Shown here piece by piece: positions 9,257 through 16,560 of a DNA stretch of 64,000 nucleotides; positions within the stretch are counted from its first letter, which is position 1, and every line of letters starts with the position of its first letter. The notes under the pieces are model-generated. The model made no database searches. It saw only the letters and a program-made list of their open reading frames with translations, and was not told the DNA's origin. This DNA is from Acinetobacter sp. NCu2D-2 (GTDB lineage: Bacteria; Pseudomonadota; Gammaproteobacteria; Pseudomonadales; Moraxellaceae), in NCBI RefSeq assembly GCF_001647675.1, contig NZ_CP015595.1, forward strand, positions 245,965-309,964, given 5' to 3'. The translations under genes and the position numbers were made by a program.

Positions 9257-10387
9257 ATGGCAAATTCTTGGCGTATTTCTGCATTGGCAACGCATCATCG
9301 TGCCTTAGGTTCTCAGCTTGAAGATTGGAATGGCATGGGAACAGCTTGGACCTATGACAGTGATATTGCAGATCATTACACCGCAATTCGAACCAAAGCG
9401 GGTTTAATGGACGTTTCGGGTCTAAAGAAAGTCCATTATGTGGGTCCACATGCTGAAAGCTTACTTGAATACGCAACCACAAGGGATATCTCGAAGTTGT
9501 ATCCTGGTAAATCGGTCTATGCCACCATGCTGAATGAGCAAGGTAAATTTGTCGATGATTGTGTCATTTACCGGACAGGTCCAAATGCCTTTATGGTGGT
9601 ACATGGCACTGGTATTGGTCATGAAATGTTGGTGCGTTCAGCAGTCGGTCGACAAGTTGCGGTATTATTTGATGATGATTTACATGACCTGTCTTTACAA
9701 GGTCCCTTAGCAGTTGATTTCTTAGCAGAGCATGTACCAGGTATTCGTGATTTAGCTTATTTTCACCATATACAAACCAAACTTTTTGGTGCGCCAGTGA
9801 TGATTTCACGAACTGGTTATACTGGTGAGCGTGGCTATGAGATTTTTTGTAAAGCTGCTGATGCTCCGATGATTTGGGAAACCATTTTGGACAAAGGTGC
9901 ATCTTACGGCATTATTCCATGTTCATTTACCACTTTAGATTGGCTGCGTACAGAAAGTTACTTACTTTTCTTCCCATATGACAACTCAGAATATTTTGCA
10001 TTTGAAAATGATGTGTGTGGCGATACCTTATGGGAATTAGGTCTAGACTTTACGGTATCTCCAACAAAAGGGGAGTTTCGTGGTTGTTATGAGCATCGTC
10101 GTTTGCAAGGAAAAGAGCGCTTTAAAATCTTTGGGGTATTGCTTGAAGGGGATCAAGCCTCAGCCATGGGTGATGAACTGTGGGATGGTGATCGTAAAAT
10201 TGGCGTCATTACCTGTGGTATGTACTCACCACTGACTAAAAAATCGGTGGCACTAGCACGTGTCGATGTGGATTATGCTGTTCAAGGAAAAGCAATACGA
10301 GTGACAGGAAGTCTAGACGTGAATGCGATGACACATACCTTACCGTTTGATGACCCACAAAAACTTAAACGTACAGCAAAAGGTTAG
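9257..10387 (+). CDS. Folate-binding (GcvT-like) subunit of dimethylamine monooxygenase
   Basis: A 376-aa GCV_T family protein with YTAIRTKAGLMDVSGLKKV near the N terminus and SRTGYTGERGYEIF in the middle. Family members bind tetrahydrofolate and trap formaldehyde as 5,10-methylene-THF. As the last gene of the cluster it fits the delta subunit of heme-dependent oxidative N-demethylase (the DmmD-type component). A classical glycine cleavage T protein is unlikely because no gcvH or gcvP is near. Confidence 0.82.
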   Translation: MANSWRISALATHHRALGSQLEDWNGMGTAWTYDSDIADHYTAIRTKAGLMDVSGLKKVHYVGPHAESLLEYATTRDISKLYPGKSVYATMLNEQGKFVDDCVIYRTGPNAFMVVHGTGIGHEMLVRSAVGRQVAVLFDDDLHDLSLQGPLAVDFLAEHVPGIRDLAYFHHIQTKLFGAPVMISRTGYTGERGYEIFCKAADAPMIWETILDKGASYGIIPCSFTTLDWLRTESYLLFFPYDNSEYFAFENDVCGDTLWELGLDFTVSPTKGEFRGCYEHRRLQGKERFKIFGVLLEGDQASAMGDELWDGDRKIGVITCGMYSPLTKKSVALARVDVDYAVQGKAIRVTGSLDVNAMTHTLPFDDPQKLKRTAKG

Positions 10388-10405
10388 ATTTTTTCCTTTC
10401 CAACC

Positions 10406-10430
10406 ACCTGCCTTCGGGCAGGTTTTTTTT
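10406..10430 (+). terminator. Terminator of the dimethylamine monooxygenase operon
   Basis: ACCTGCC and GGCAGGT form a 7-bp stem closed by a TTCG tetraloop, with eight T residues at the 3' side. Confidence 0.9.
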
Positions 10431-10682
10431 ACGTTTTCTGTTTTAAATGAGGACATTTCTACTTGGGAGTCAGAGGTTTTGGCTTCCTCTTTTATAACAT
10501 TGTATTTTGTCGCTATGAAAATCCCAATCATCTACGATTGGTTTTTTATGGATCCTTCACGTTCCACGCTTGCTTGTTCATCAATGTTCCACGAATTTAT
10601 CTAGATTATATAAACGCAAAAGGTTTAAACAATTTCAGATCAAAAGATTCTAAATTATATTTATCCTCGTCTTAAGCAAAAA
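10431..10682. other. Intergenic spacer without a convincing gene
   Basis: Short open frames exist here but have no ribosome site or recognisable product. A second terminator-like hairpin (CCAATC/GATTGG at 10524-10541, then TTTTTT) suggests an unrecognised short transcript or a decayed gene end. Confidence 0.5.
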
Positions 10683-10702
10683 AAGCTGTCCTTAGACAGC
10701 TT
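10678..10702 (-). terminator. Terminator of glnK
   Basis: AAGCTGTC/GACAGCTT stem (10683-10702, loop CTTA). The A-run at 10678-10684 gives a U-tract on the minus-strand transcript. Confidence 0.85.
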
Positions 10703-10719
10703 GTGGAGAAAATTGACTT

Positions 10720-11094
<375 letters not shown>

Positions 11095-11104
11095 TTAAAA
11101 ATTA

Positions 11105-11121
11105 AGCAAAATTAATGCCTA
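11105..11121 (-). promoter_or_regulatory. Probable sigma-54 promoter of glnK
   Basis: On the minus strand the site reads AGGCAT, then TTTTGCT, with the diagnostic GG and GC separated by ten bases. It lies 47 bp upstream of the glnK start. The -24 hexamer begins with A instead of T. Confidence 0.55.
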
Positions 11122-11187
11122 AATTTATATTTTTAGGTGAATAAACTCAATAAATCTAAAGTAATATGAATGACTTATAGAATGAGG

Positions 11188-12051
11188 TTATTTAAACACC
11201 ACTGTACGTTCATGATTGGAAAAAACGCGATGCTCAATAAAATATTTCACGGCTTTAGACAGTGCAATGGTTTCCGTATCACGACCTAAAGAGACTAAAT
11301 CGTCGGGTAAATAAGCATGATCGACACGTTGGACTTCTTGTTCAATGATCGGACCTTCATCGAGATCGGCTGTGACAAAGTGCGCAGTTGCACCAATTAA
11401 CTTTACACCACGCGCATAGGCTTGGTGATAAGGTTTTGCGCCTTTAAAACCAGGTAGGAATGAATGATGGATATTGATTGCACGTCCTGATAATTGACGG
11501 CATAAATCATCCGACAAGATTTGCATATAACGCGCCAAAATCACCAATTGGGTGTGTGTCTCATCAATGATTTTTAACAATTCAGCTTCTTGCTGTGATT
11601 TGGTGTGTTTGGTCACAGGCAAATAGATAAAACGAATGCCTTCACGTTCAGCAATATGGCGTAAATCTAAGTGGTTCGAAACAATTGCCGTGATTTCAAA
11701 ATCAAGTTCGCCTTTATGATGGCGATAGAGCAAATTGAGTAAGCAATGGTCAAATTTACTGACCATGATCAGCACTTTCATCGGCTGCGTATAGTCAAAA
11801 AATTCAGCATGCATGGCAAAGCGTTCTTCAATCGATGCAAAGCCTGCTTTGAGCGCGGTAAAGTCACCTTGACCTGTATGAAAGCGAAACACAATACGTG
11901 TGAAAAATTGCTGCGTCAATTCATCATCAAACTGTGACATTTCACTGATATAACATCCTTGATCTGCTAAGTAGCCTGTAATAGCACCCACAATCCCAAC
12001 GGTTGCAGGACAACGAATTTTTAAAACATATGCAGTACTCGATTGTTGCAT
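11188..12051 (-). CDS. purU: Formyltetrahydrofolate deformylase PurU (copy 1)
   Basis: A 287-aa PurU: N-terminal ACT domain (residues 1-85) and formyltransferase-fold hydrolase domain with [18 protein letters not shown] and the [12 protein letters not shown] active-site segment. It hydrolyses 10-formyl-THF to formate and THF. In a methylated-amine context this recycles THF loaded with demethylation carbon. A second purU at 13182 on the other strand is nearly identical from residue 91 on. The two copies flank an SMR transporter and a small gene as a large imperfect inverted repeat. Confidence 0.93.
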   Translation of the reverse strand: MQQSSTAYVLKIRCPATVGIVGAITGYLADQGCYISEMSQFDDELTQQFFTRIVFRFHTGQGDFTALKAGFASIEERFAMHAEFFDYTQPMKVLIMVSKFDHCLLNLLYRHHKGELDFEITAIVSNHLDLRHIAEREGIRFIYLPVTKHTKSQQEAELLKIIDETHTQLVILARYMQILSDDLCRQLSGRAINIHHSFLPGFKGAKPYHQAYARGVKLIGATAHFVTADLDEGPIIEQEVQRVDHAYLPDDLVSLGRDTETIALSKAVKYFIEHRVFSNHERTVVFK

Positions 12052-12252
12052 TTTAAAACTCCTAAAAAGAGGTCGATGGCAGCGCTATAACGGCAAAATA
12101 GATGTCTTCTACTATAAAAGGCTGAGTTTGATCGTCCATATCGCAGAAGAGTGAAATCGAGGCGTCATTAGAGGTAAGCCTTATGAGGTATAGGCTTTTG
12201 CGAGCAAGCTTTGCAGTATGTGAACTGGACATAAATCAAGAGATCAGCAGGT

Positions 12253-12573
12253 ATGATGGCGTGGGTTGTATTGTTATTCGCGGGGTTGCTCGAAATAGTT
12301 TGGGCCTATTTCATGAAACTTTCAGAAGGGTTTACTAAACTCATTCCAACGGTGTTGACCTTATTTTTTGTTTTACTCAGTTTCTTTTTATTGAGCTATG
12401 CCATGAAAACATTACCGCTTGGCACTGCTTATACCATTTGGGCAGGCATTGGCGTAGTCGGTTCATTTGTGGTGGGGGTATTGGTTTTAGGTGAGTCGGC
12501 AAGTCCAATCCGAATTATTGCGGCATTGCTCATTGTGACGGGCTTAATTTTAATGAAAGTTTCTACCGACTAA
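12253..12573 (+). CDS. SMR-family exporter, SugE/Gdx type
   Basis: A 106-aa protein with four hydrophobic helices and the conserved membrane Glu in LLEIVWAYFMK. The pattern MKTLPLGTAYTIWAGIGVVGSF and GESASPIRI is that of the SugE/Gdx subgroup, which exports guanidinium or quaternary ammonium compounds, rather than EmrE. It lies between the inverted purU copies among methylated-amine genes. Starts at 12253 and 12256 are both possible. No guanidine riboswitch fold was recognised upstream. Confidence 0.85.
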   Translation: MMAWVVLLFAGLLEIVWAYFMKLSEGFTKLIPTVLTLFFVLLSFFLLSYAMKTLPLGTAYTIWAGIGVVGSFVVGVLVLGESASPIRIIAALLIVTGLILMKVSTD

Positions 12574-12749
12574 CAAAGGTGCATTTTTAAAACTATTGCG
12601 CAAAATCAATGCAATTTTTATTCATCGGAGGAAATTGCAGATTTTAAAAATCTTAGAAACCCTGCTGTTTCGGTGCTGTTTTAGATTGGCGTATTAATTG
12701 CTTATTTCACTAGGCATCGTTAGGGATGTCTTTTGCAGGAGAACACATC

Positions 12750-12983
12750 ATGAGTTATCCAGAACATTTTACCATTAAGAATATTCGTATGGTCGATCCG
12801 AGTACCTGCGAAGTTTATATGCTGAATGATGACAAAAAGACCATTAAAGCTTGGAGTATTCAGTGTAGCCAAGGGGTCGTTCATATTTTTCATGAACGTT
12901 TGAATCAATTGCTGCAGTCTACACAACCTTTTCAGGCTTTACTGCAACTTAAACAATATTACAAAGTTGATGTCCTTTGCTAA
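12750..12983 (+). CDS. Small hypothetical protein (77 aa)
   Basis: Starts at the ATG at 12750 with AGGAGA at 12737-12742, an excellent ribosome site; an upstream in-frame ATG at 12726 has none. The soluble protein opens MSYPEHFTIKNIRMVDPS and contains MLNDDKKTIKAWSI, suggesting a small beta-rich fold. No family is recognised. A strong 12-bp hairpin follows directly. Its location among one-carbon genes is the only functional hint. Confidence 0.6.
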   Translation: MSYPEHFTIKNIRMVDPSTCEVYMLNDDKKTIKAWSIQCSQGVVHIFHERLNQLLQSTQPFQALLQLKQYYKVDVLC

Positions 12984-12991
12984 AGGATACC

Positions 12992-13022
12992 TACCATGTC
13001 AGACCTAGAATCTGGCATGGTA
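12992..13022 (+). terminator. Strong hairpin after the 77-aa gene
   Basis: TACCATGTCAGA pairs with TCTGGCATGGTA (12 bp, one G-U) across a 7-base loop. No T-run follows, so it may be a processing or stabilising structure rather than an intrinsic terminator. Confidence 0.5.
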
Positions 13023-13181
13023 GAGAAACAAATATTCTTAATAAGAAAAAAATATTCATAAAACTATAGACAGATTAAAAAAAATCCAATATAAATTCCT
13101 TTAAATAAATATATTTTCCTGATAGGAAATAAATTTAAATCATTCAGATCAACTGATTGAAAAGTTTTAAGGAAAATCTAC

Positions 13182-14048
13182 ATGTCACAATCAGATCTTG
13201 CGCAGTACATTCTTAAAATTACCTGTCCAGCTGCATCGGGCATCGTGGCGGCAGTTACGGGGTATTTAGCAAACAATCATTGCTATATTAGTGAAATGTC
13301 TCAGTATGATGATGAGACCACAGGCCAATTTTTTACACGTATCGTATTTCGCTTTAATGAAGGGCAGGGCGATATCGAGGCATTAAAAGTAGGCTTTGAA
13401 ATAGTAAAAACCGAATTTCAGATGCAAGCCGATTTTTACGACTGTAAGCAGCCGATGAAAGTGCTGATCATGGTTAGTAAGTTTGACCATTGCTTACTCA
13501 ATTTGCTCTATCGCCATCACAAAGGTGAGCTTGATTTTGAAATCACGGCAATTGTTTCGAACCACTTAGATCTACGCCCTATTGCTGAACGTGAAGGCAT
13601 TCGTTTTATCTATTTGCCAGTGACTAAAGACACTAAAGCCCAGCAAGAAGCTGAACTTTTAAAAATTGTTGATGAGACAAAAACAGAACTTGTGATTCTT
13701 GCACGCTATATGCAAATTCTTTCGGATGATTTATGCCGTCAATTGTCAGGACGTGCGATCAATATTCATCATTCATTCCTACCTGGTTTTAAAGGTGCAA
13801 AACCGTATCACCAAGCTTTTGAACGTGGCGTTAAATTGATTGGTGCAACTGCTCACTTTGTCACAGCCGATCTTGATGAGGGTCCGATCATTGAACAAGA
13901 AGTCCAACGTGTCGATCATGCCTATTTACCCGATGATTTGGTTTCAGTAGGTCGAGATACCGAAACAGTAGCACTGTCTAAAGCCGTGAAATATTTCGTT
14001 GAGCACCGTGTATTCCTTAATGATGATCGTACGGTGGTATTCAAATGA
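13182..14048 (+). CDS. purU: Formyltetrahydrofolate deformylase PurU (copy 2)
   Basis: A 288-aa PurU with the same ACT plus hydrolase layout as the copy at 11188-12051. About 14 substitutions separate the two over roughly 197 residues of the catalytic part, while the ACT domains differ far more. The stop overlaps folD by 4 bp, so PurU and FolD are translationally coupled: FolD makes 10-formyl-THF from methylene-THF and PurU releases formate. It leads a probable purU-folD-mgdABCD operon. Confidence 0.94.
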   Translation: MSQSDLAQYILKITCPAASGIVAAVTGYLANNHCYISEMSQYDDETTGQFFTRIVFRFNEGQGDIEALKVGFEIVKTEFQMQADFYDCKQPMKVLIMVSKFDHCLLNLLYRHHKGELDFEITAIVSNHLDLRPIAEREGIRFIYLPVTKDTKAQQEAELLKIVDETKTELVILARYMQILSDDLCRQLSGRAINIHHSFLPGFKGAKPYHQAFERGVKLIGATAHFVTADLDEGPIIEQEVQRVDHAYLPDDLVSVGRDTETVALSKAVKYFVEHRVFLNDDRTVVFK

Positions 14049-14938
14049 ACAGTAGCCTGAACTTAAGTGCTCAAGCACAGATCATTGATGGTAAAGCAAC
14101 TGCCAATGCCGTGTTGGAAGAAGTCAAAGCCGAAGTTGAACAGTTTAAAGCACAAGGTATTGCGCCATGTTTGGCGGTCGTCCTAGTGGGTGATGATCCT
14201 GCAAGCCATGTCTATGTACGTAATAAAGTCGAAAAAGCTCAGTATGTGGGAATTCGTTCACTCGAGTTCCGTTTAGATGCCGACACCGATCAGCAAACCT
14301 TGCTTGCTCAAATTGATGCCCTTAATCGCGATATGTCCGTTCATGGCATTTTGGTGCAATTGCCATTACCTGAACAAATTAATGAAACCGTGGTACTTGA
14401 GTTCATCGACCCGAAAAAAGATGTCGATGGCTTCCATAGTGAAAATGTCGGTGGTCTAAGCCAAGGTCGCGATGTCCTCACGCCATGTACTCCAACAGGC
14501 TGTATTCGCTTATTGAAAGACACCATTGGCGAAAACTTATCAGGTTTACATGCGGTGGTTGTTGGACGCTCCAATATTGTCGGTAAACCGATGGCAGCTT
14601 TATTACTTAAAGAAAGTTGCACCGTTACGGTTGTTCATTCTAAGACCAAAAATATTCAGGCGCTATGTCAGCAAGCTGACATAGTGGTTGCAGCAGTGGG
14701 TCGTCCACGGATGTTGAATCAAGAATACTTTAACCCAAATGCTGTGGTGATTGATGTGGGGATTAACCGCATCCAAGAAAATGGCAAAAACCGTTTGGTG
14801 GGGGATGTCGATTTTGAAGAGGTCGCAAATCATGTCCAAGCCATTAGCCCTGTACCGGGTGGTGTCGGTCCGATGACCATTGCCTATTTAATGAAAAACA
14901 CGCTGACTGCAGCCAGATTACAAACACAGCAAATTTAA
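14045..14938 (+). CDS. folD: Methylene-THF dehydrogenase / cyclohydrolase FolD
   Basis: A 297-aa bifunctional enzyme. The catalytic Tyr-x3-Lys lies in [12 protein letters not shown]; other hallmarks are [33 protein letters not shown] and [13 protein letters not shown]. It oxidises 5,10-methylene-THF (formed when demethylases transfer formaldehyde to THF) to 10-formyl-THF. Sitting between purU and mgdABCD, it looks like a dedicated one-carbon copy, and the housekeeping folD is probably elsewhere. Confidence 0.95.
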   Translation: MNSSLNLSAQAQIIDGKATANAVLEEVKAEVEQFKAQGIAPCLAVVLVGDDPASHVYVRNKVEKAQYVGIRSLEFRLDADTDQQTLLAQIDALNRDMSVHGILVQLPLPEQINETVVLEFIDPKKDVDGFHSENVGGLSQGRDVLTPCTPTGCIRLLKDTIGENLSGLHAVVVGRSNIVGKPMAALLLKESCTVTVVHSKTKNIQALCQQADIVVAAVGRPRMLNQEYFNPNAVVIDVGINRIQENGKNRLVGDVDFEEVANHVQAISPVPGGVGPMTIAYLMKNTLTAARLQTQQI

Positions 14939-14950
14939 AAAAATACATCA

Positions 14951-14966
14951 GGCATTTTTAAATGCC
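14951..14966 (+). promoter_or_regulatory. Intercistronic hairpin before mgdA
   Basis: Perfect dyad GGCATTT/AAATGCC in the 42-bp gap between folD and mgdA, directly upstream of the GGAGG ribosome site. It may tune relative expression by stabilising or processing the mRNA. Confidence 0.45.
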
Positions 14967-14980
14967 GTGGAGGAATACAC

Positions 14981-16219
14981 ATGCCACTTGGACTTCTGAA
15001 ATACGGTTTAAGCAACGATTATCCGGTTGAAGTGGATTTGCCTCCGCCGAAGGAACTGAAATCGCAATATGACGTGGTCATTATAGGTGGTGGTGGGCAT
15101 GGCTTAGCGATCGCTTACTATTTGGCAAAATATGAAGGCATTACCAATGTGGCAGTGCTGGAAAAAGCCTATTTGGGTGGGGGTAATACTGCACGCAATA
15201 CCGCCGTGATTCGTTCCAACTATCTGACTTCTGAGGGGGTGAAATTCTATTCTGAATCGGTCAATATGTTTAAAAATCTCTCCAATGAGTTTGATTTTAA
15301 CATTATGTATTCCGAGCGTGGTCAGCTCACGTTGGCGCATACGGATGCAACGGTTCGCGCATTTCGTCAACGTGCTGAGGTCAACAAACACTTTGGTGGT
15401 CGTACTGAGATGATCGATCGTCAACAAATTAAAGAACTCGTACCGTGTTTGAATTTAGATCCAGCACATCTGCCCGTCTTAGCAGGTCTGTGGCATATGG
15501 ATGGTGCTACAGCGCGTCATGATGCTGTGGCTTGGGGCTATGCTAAAGAAGCAGCCAAACGTGGGGTGGAAATTCATCAGTTGACGGAAGTGCAAGATTT
15601 TGTCACTGAGGGCAATCGTGTAACAGCCGTAAAAACCAATCGCGGCGTCGTGAAATGTGGTTGTGTGGTGCAAGCGATTGCAGGTGCATCAAGCTTACTC
15701 ATGAACAAACTGAATATCCGTGCGCCAATTCATACCTTCCCGCTCCAAGCGATGGTAACTCAGCCATTTAAACCATTTTTAGATCCACTGGTCAGTTCCT
15801 CGGCTTTGCATTGTTATGTACAGCAAACCAGTCGAGGTGAGATTGTGTTTGGTGGAGGTTCAGACCCATACCCATTGTATAACACCCGTTCAACGCTTGA
15901 TTTAAAAGAAGGTTTATTGGCACATGCCATTGAAATGTTCCCATTTATGGCAAATGCCAAACTCATGCGCCAATGGGCAGGCATTACTGATATGACGCCT
16001 GACTATAGTCCGATCATGGGACAATCGCCTTATGACAACTACTACTTAGATGCAGGTTGGGGCACGTGGGGCTTCAAGTCGACCCCAATTTGTGGCAAGA
16101 CCATGGCGGAATTGGTAGCAACAGGTAAGACACCAGATTTGATTAAACCTTTTGAATTATCACGTTTTAGTCGCTTCCAACAAGTCAATGAAATGGGCGC
16201 GACAGCGGCGAGCCACTAA
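14981..16219 (+). CDS. mgdA: N-methylglutamate dehydrogenase subunit A (SoxB-like)
   Basis: A 412-aa DAO-family flavoprotein homologous to the beta subunit of heterotetrameric sarcosine oxidase. The FAD motif VIIGGGGHGLAIAYYLAK starts near residue 32, and WAGITDMTPDYSPIMG near the C terminus is typical. The order SoxB-, SoxD-, SoxA-, SoxG-like matches mgdABCD, and gmaS-mgsABC nearby favours N-methylglutamate over sarcosine as substrate. It should oxidise N-methylglutamate to glutamate with formaldehyde leaving as methylene-THF. The start is supported by TGGAGGA. Confidence 0.85.
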   Translation: MPLGLLKYGLSNDYPVEVDLPPPKELKSQYDVVIIGGGGHGLAIAYYLAKYEGITNVAVLEKAYLGGGNTARNTAVIRSNYLTSEGVKFYSESVNMFKNLSNEFDFNIMYSERGQLTLAHTDATVRAFRQRAEVNKHFGGRTEMIDRQQIKELVPCLNLDPAHLPVLAGLWHMDGATARHDAVAWGYAKEAAKRGVEIHQLTEVQDFVTEGNRVTAVKTNRGVVKCGCVVQAIAGASSLLMNKLNIRAPIHTFPLQAMVTQPFKPFLDPLVSSSALHCYVQQTSRGEIVFGGGSDPYPLYNTRSTLDLKEGLLAHAIEMFPFMANAKLMRQWAGITDMTPDYSPIMGQSPYDNYYLDAGWGTWGFKSTPICGKTMAELVATGKTPDLIKPFELSRFSRFQQVNEMGATAASH

Positions 16220-16230
16220 GGAGATTGAGC

Positions 16231-16560
16231 ATGAAAATAATGATTTGTCCTTTAAATGGTCCGCGTAACATTAGCGAATTTAGCTATGGTGGTGAAGTAC
16301 GCGATATGCCTGATCAAAACACCTGTAGCGATGTGGAATGGGCGGACTATGTCTTTAATAAGAACAACCAAATCGGCATTGTCCGTGAATGGTGGATGCA
16401 TACCCCAAGCAGTTATTGGTTTATCGCAGAACGTCATACTGCTTCGGATGAGGTGATCCGTACCTACGACCCGAAAGAAATTTTTAATAAACGCATCGAC
16501 TTCGATTCACTAGAAACAGAAAAAACTGTAACTGAAGCACCACAAGGAGTAAGCGCATGA
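16231..16560 (+). CDS. mgdB: N-methylglutamate dehydrogenase subunit B (SoxD-like)
   Basis: A 109-aa delta-subunit homologue (CPLNGPRNISEFSYGGEV, EWADYVF, WWMHTPSSYWFIAERHT). AAGGAG at 16218-16223 fixes the ATG at 16231; an in-frame TTG at 16225 is too close. Canonical sarcosine oxidase delta subunits bind zinc through cysteines (CPxC and a GC in the RWxHxxGC segment). Here the second cysteine is Asn and the later segment is HTPSSYWF, so the zinc site is absent. This variant may define the N-methylglutamate-type complex. It overlaps mgdC by 4 bp. Confidence 0.82.
   Translation: MKIMICPLNGPRNISEFSYGGEVRDMPDQNTCSDVEWADYVFNKNNQIGIVREWWMHTPSSYWFIAERHTASDEVIRTYDPKEIFNKRIDFDSLETEKTVTEAPQGVSA

Noticed and set aside
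10431..10675. Open frames of 60-85 codons downstream of the dimethylamine operon
   Set aside because: No ribosome site, no recognisable motif, overlapping frames on both strands and terminator-like hairpins within them.
12052..12252. Guanidine riboswitch upstream of the SMR gene
   Set aside because: The paired ACGR-loop hairpins or other known guanidine aptamer features could not be found by eye.
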